From positions 1 to 64,000 of the forward strand of contig NZ_JAAARM010000024.1 of assembly GCF_009908285.1 (NCBI RefSeq): DNA of 64,000 nucleotides, in the 5' to 3' direction. Below the pieces are notes generated by a model. That model was given only the letters and a program-made list of their open reading frames with translations, was not told the origin of the DNA and did no database searches. Shown here in pieces: positions 61,058 to 64,000 of the stretch. Within the stretch, counting starts at the first letter, position 1, and each line of letters opens with the position of its first letter. The DNA is from Pseudomonas sp. Fl4BN1 (lineage in GTDB: Bacteria; Pseudomonadota; Gammaproteobacteria; Pseudomonadales; Pseudomonadaceae). Position numbers and translations under genes: made by a program.

Positions 61058-62355
61058 ATCAACCCATAGTCTCGGGCCATGCCCGCTCCTACTACGCCGC
61101 CTCGGTCGGTGCGCTGCCCGACTATCCGTCCCTGAGTGGCGACCTGGACGCCGATGTCTGTGTGATCGGCGGTGGTTTTACCGGGGTCAACACCGCCATC
61201 GAGCTGGCCCAGCGCGGCCTCTCGGTGATCCTCCTGGAAGGCCGGCGCATTGGCTGGGGCGCCAGCGGCCGCAATGGCGGGCAGCTGATTCGTGGCATTG
61301 GCCATGACGTCAGCGGCTTTGCCCGCTACGTGGGCAGCGAGGGGGTGAATTACCTTGAACGCGCCGGGATCGAATCGGTGGAGGTGGTCGGCCAGCGCAT
61401 CGTCGAGCACGGCATCGACTGCGACCTGCGCTGGGGCTTTTGCGAACTGGCCAATACCCCGGCTCAGTTCAAGGCGTTTCAGGCCGAACAGCACAGCCTG
61501 GCAGACCTGGGCTACCGCCACGCCACACGCCTGGTAACGGCCAAGCAGATGCACCAGGTGGTGGCCTCGTCGCTGTATGCCGGCGGCATGGTGGATATGG
61601 GATCGGGGCACCTGCACCCCCTCAAGCTGGTACTGGGCGAGGCACAAATCGCCGCGTCCCTGGGGGTGCGGATCTTCGAACACAGTCCGGTGCTGGAGTT
61701 GCTCCATGGCGACAGCGTGAAGGTGCGCTGCGCCAGCGGCACTGTACGCGCCGGCCGCCTGGTGCTGGCCTGCAATGCCCATCTGGATGAACTGGAGCCG
61801 CGCCTGAGTGGCAAGGTACTGCCTGCGGGCAGCTACATCATCGCCACCCAGCCGTTGCCCGAAGCGCTCGCTGTGCAGTTGATCCCCGGCAACCTGGCGC
61901 TGTGCGACCAGAAGGTCGGCCTCGACTACTACCGGCTGACGGCGGATCGGCGCTTGCTGTTCGGTGGCGCCTGTCACTATTCAGGGCGTGACCCAGCGGA
62001 CATCGGCGCCTATATGCGGCCGAAGATGCTCAAGGTGTTCCCGCATTTGAGCGAGGCGGCCATCGACTTCCAGTGGGGTGGCAAGATCGGCATCACCGCC
62101 AATCGCTTCCCCCAGGTCGGGCGCCTGCGTCAGTACCCCAATGTGTACTACGCCCAGGGCTATTCCGGTCACGGGCTGAATGTCACCCATTGGACCGCAC
62201 GCCTGCTGGCCGAGGCGATCCATGCCGGGCACAGCCAGGGCATGGATATCTTCAGCGCCGTACCGCACATGACCTTTCCCGGTGGCCCCGCCTTGCGCGT
62301 CCCATTGCTGGCCCTGGGCATGCTCTGGCACCGCCTGCGCGAAACCTTGGGATAG
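61054..62355 (+). CDS. FAD-dependent gamma-glutamylputrescine oxidoreductase-like (PuuB/DadA-type)
   Basis: A 433-residue DAO-fold flavoenzyme: Rossmann motif VCVIGGGFTGVNTAIELAQR, EGRRIGWGASGRNGGQ with the GASGRNGG signature, and C-terminal WGGKIGITANRFPQVG and AQGYSGHGLNVTH. Homologues oxidise gamma-glutamylputrescine to the aldehyde, releasing ammonia and peroxide. The ATG overlaps the stop of the binding-protein gene (ATGA). The later pathway genes (aldehyde dehydrogenase, amidohydrolase) are not adjacent. Confidence 0.87.
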   Translation: MNQPIVSGHARSYYAASVGALPDYPSLSGDLDADVCVIGGGFTGVNTAIELAQRGLSVILLEGRRIGWGASGRNGGQLIRGIGHDVSGFARYVGSEGVNYLERAGIESVEVVGQRIVEHGIDCDLRWGFCELANTPAQFKAFQAEQHSLADLGYRHATRLVTAKQMHQVVASSLYAGGMVDMGSGHLHPLKLVLGEAQIAASLGVRIFEHSPVLELLHGDSVKVRCASGTVRAGRLVLACNAHLDELEPRLSGKVLPAGSYIIATQPLPEALAVQLIPGNLALCDQKVGLDYYRLTADRRLLFGGACHYSGRDPADIGAYMRPKMLKVFPHLSEAAIDFQWGGKIGITANRFPQVGRLRQYPNVYYAQGYSGHGLNVTHWTARLLAEAIHAGHSQGMDIFSAVPHMTFPGGPALRVPLLALGMLWHRLRETLG

Positions 62356-62386
62356 GCCCCGGAGTCGCCCGGAGATTCCGGGGGCC
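62355..62386. terminator. Hairpin between convergent polyamine and hydrolase genes
   Basis: GGCCCCGGA pairs with TCCGGGGGCC with one bulged G around a 12-13-nt loop, 37 bp before the end of the convergent hydrolase gene. T-runs are lacking, so efficiency is uncertain. Confidence 0.45.
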
Positions 62387-62392
62387 GTGGGG

Positions 62393-63280
62393 TCAGTGCT
62401 GGATAAAGCGCAAAATGGCCTCGGCCACCACGGGGGCCGCTTCACGCTGAGGGAAATGCCCGATGCCATCGAGTATTTCTCGCTGATAACGTCCGGAAAA
62501 ATAAGCTTCACGGCCTGTGGAGCTGTCCGGGTGATTGCACCTGTCCACCGCGCCATGCAGCACCAAGGTGGGCAGCGCCAGCAACGGCGCCGGATCGAGT
62601 TGCGCTTCGGCCGCCTCATAAGCCGGATCCCCCAAGGCCATCCCCCAGCGGTGCTGATAGGAGTGCAGCACGACTTCGGCCCAGTCCTCGCCCTCGAACG
62701 CCTGCGCCGCCTGGCGAAATGCCGCCTCGGTGTACCAGCCCGCCGGAGACCAGGTATCCCACATCATTCGCGCAAATGCCTGACGCTCTTCCCGCACGGT
62801 TCGCTGCCCCCTGGGCGTAGCCATGAACCAGTGGTACCAGTAGTTGCGTACCTGCTCCAGGGCCAACGGTTGTTGCGGACTGTTGGTGCCGTAACCGACC
62901 GACAACATCACCAGGGCCGAAGCCACATCCGCACGCAAGCCGCAGGCATTGGCCACCGCCCGGGCCCCCCAGTCGTGGCCGACCAGCAGCGGCTGTTGCA
63001 GGCCAAGGGCATCGATGAACTGCAACAAGTCCACCCCCAGCGCCGCCAACTGACCGCTGCGCAAGGTGTTGCGCTGGCGAAAGCGGGTCGGCGCAAAGCC
63101 GCGCAGCACCGGCGCCAGCACCCGATAACCGGCCGCCGCCAAAAGCGTTGCCACGCCTTCCCAGGTGTGCGCGCTGTCAGGCCAGCCGTGCACCAGTACC
63201 GCCGTCTTCGATCCTTCGGGGTTCCATTGCAGGTAGGCCACCTCAAGATCAACGGTGGTGACGAATGAATAGGACTGCAT
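62393..63280 (-). CDS. Alpha/beta-fold hydrolase, epoxide-hydrolase-like
   Basis: A 295-residue hydrolase with the oxyanion segment VLVHGWPDSAHTWEGV and nucleophile elbow VGHDWGARA (Asp nucleophile, as in epoxide hydrolases and haloalkane dehalogenases). An acid-base pair follows near VLHGAVDRC and the C-terminal His in GIGHFPQRE. The ATG follows GGAGCCGAGC. It is divergent from a LysR gene 104 bp away that probably controls it. The substrate is unknown. Confidence 0.87.
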   Translation of the reverse strand: MQSYSFVTTVDLEVAYLQWNPEGSKTAVLVHGWPDSAHTWEGVATLLAAAGYRVLAPVLRGFAPTRFRQRNTLRSGQLAALGVDLLQFIDALGLQQPLLVGHDWGARAVANACGLRADVASALVMLSVGYGTNSPQQPLALEQVRNYWYHWFMATPRGQRTVREERQAFARMMWDTWSPAGWYTEAAFRQAAQAFEGEDWAEVVLHSYQHRWGMALGDPAYEAAEAQLDPAPLLALPTLVLHGAVDRCNHPDSSTGREAYFSGRYQREILDGIGHFPQREAAPVVAEAILRFIQH

Positions 63281-63384
63281 GCTCGGCTCCAGCTCATAAG
63301 GAGCCCCATCCTAGGCCGGCGTTACTGATTGATTGCTGATGAATCAGATCGTACTGTTGATATTCGCTGATGAATCGAGCCGCC

Positions 63385-64000
63385 ATGAACACCCCACTCC
63401 CTGCCCTTCCCCCGTCCCTGGACCTGCAGTTGCTGCGCACCTTCCTCGCCGTGGTCGACGCCCACAGCTTCGCCCTGGCTGCCGACTGGCTGGCGTTGAC
63501 CCCTTCGGCGGTGAGCGGGCACATCAAGCGCCTGGAAGACAACGTCGGGGTCAAGCTCCTGGCCCGTACCACCCGCCGCCTGGAGCTGACCGCTCAAGGC
63601 GAGACGCTTTACGCCTATGGGCGAAATATCCTCAACCTTGAGCGAGAAGTTCGCGCCAAACTCTCCGGCAGCCCCCTGCAAGGCCGCTTGCGGGTCGGCG
63701 CCTCGGAGGACTTCGCCAGCACCTGGCTGCCCTATGTGTTGCAATCTTTCAGCCGTTCTCATCCCCAGGCCAGCGTCGAGCTCAAGGTCGGTGTCACCAG
63801 CCAATTGCTGCAGTTCAAGGACCTGGGCCACCTGGATCTGGTGTTCGGCAAGCAATGTCGGCGAGTCGAACAGGAAGGTGAGCTGCTGTGGGAAGAGCCG
63901 CTGGTCTGGGCCTACAGCAGTCAGTTGCCATTGGACCCGCTGGCCCCCCTGCCCCTGGCGGTGTTCCCGGAGCCCTGTGTGTACCGGGAGTCAGCGGTTG
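63385..64000 (+). CDS. LysR-family transcriptional regulator, cut by window end
   Basis: The visible 205 codons start MNTPLPALPPSLDLQLLRTF. They give the helix-turn-helix (ALAADWLALTPSAVSGHIKR, LLARTTRRLELTAQGE) and most of the first effector subdomain (GRLRVGASEDFASTWLPYVL, DLVFGKQCRRVEQEG). No stop codon occurs before base 64000. It is divergent from the alpha/beta hydrolase gene. Confidence 0.88.
   Translation, partial: MNTPLPALPPSLDLQLLRTFLAVVDAHSFALAADWLALTPSAVSGHIKRLEDNVGVKLLARTTRRLELTAQGETLYAYGRNILNLEREVRAKLSGSPLQGRLRVGASEDFASTWLPYVLQSFSRSHPQASVELKVGVTSQLLQFKDLGHLDLVFGKQCRRVEQEGELLWEEPLVWAYSSQLPLDPLAPLPLAVFPEPCVYRESAV
63399..63406 (-). promoter_or_regulatory. KOPS-type FtsK orienting octamer, minus orientation
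   Basis: CCCTGCCC, pointing left towards dif. A second copy lies at 63947-63954. Confidence 0.4.
63947..63954 (-). promoter_or_regulatory. KOPS-type FtsK orienting octamer, minus orientation
   Basis: CCCTGCCC, pointing left towards dif, within the partial LysR gene. Confidence 0.4.

Noticed and set aside
1..64000. tRNA, rRNA, CRISPR arrays and known riboswitches
   Set aside because: Looked for by eye on both strands; no tRNA-like CCA ends with TTCRA arms, no rRNA sequence and no regularly spaced short repeats were seen.

Overview
The window is bacterial, GC-rich in its core parts, and reads as a Pseudomonas chromosome, most like the P. fluorescens/putida side of the genus. The basis is recognition of gene families: a polyamine-utilisation block, an AmpDh3-type amidase, the U32 protein RlhA, a Cup-like fimbrial cluster beside a BvgS/RocS-type sensor, and an FTR1 iron importer. 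The key landmark is a near-perfect chromosomal dif site at 15102-15129. The FtsK-orienting octamers (GGGNAGGG) I found by eye all point towards it: two on the left in + orientation, five on the right in - orientation. The window therefore spans the replication terminus.

1-16.6 kb is accessory DNA around dif. It starts with a truncated IS3-family element with a doubled end, then a broken XRE regulator, an HNH protein, two proteins with R-x4-H (HEPN-like) motifs, and a DEDDh exonuclease broken by an in-frame stop. A two-gene Septu-like system (PtuA-type ATPase plus PtuB-type HNH nuclease, 6.4-8.8 kb) lies between two ~205-bp direct repeats. A large SF2 helicase follows. Two translationally coupled tyrosine recombinases sit directly beside dif. 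An IS66 relic and an AT-rich two-ORF segment with a G9 tract lie on the other side.

16.6-30.7 kb is a patchwork. It holds an RNA-repair pair (Rnl2-type RNA ligase plus HD-Pnk kinase) and a catabolic patch with an Old Yellow Enzyme, an M24 peptidase-like protein, two LysR regulators and several gene relics. An operator of the form TAACG-N5-CGTTA occurs twice in that patch. Then come a DUF4265 protein, an MFS exporter and a P-loop nucleoside/nucleotide kinase. The last unit is AT-rich: a 38-residue peptide, an intercistronic hairpin and an M29-aminopeptidase-like protein, which may be an undescribed peptide-modification or peptide-processing pair.

30.9-64 kb is mostly core-like. It contains a Fur-box-preceded cupredoxin/FTR1/P19 iron-uptake operon, an SDR-ALDH pair with a convergent AraC gene, ampDh3, small conserved proteins, ridA-like and rlhA, an SRPBCC-MarR operon, a degenerate LytM lipoprotein, a KAP P-loop NTPase and a large exported protein. 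A LuxR-type response regulator and a 1073-residue hybrid kinase face a four-gene chaperone-usher fimbrial operon. The window closes with the polyamine block (AraC regulator, glutamylpolyamine synthetase-like, polyamine-binding protein, FAD oxidase), an alpha/beta hydrolase and a divergent LysR gene cut by the window end. I found no rRNA, tRNA or CRISPR array.
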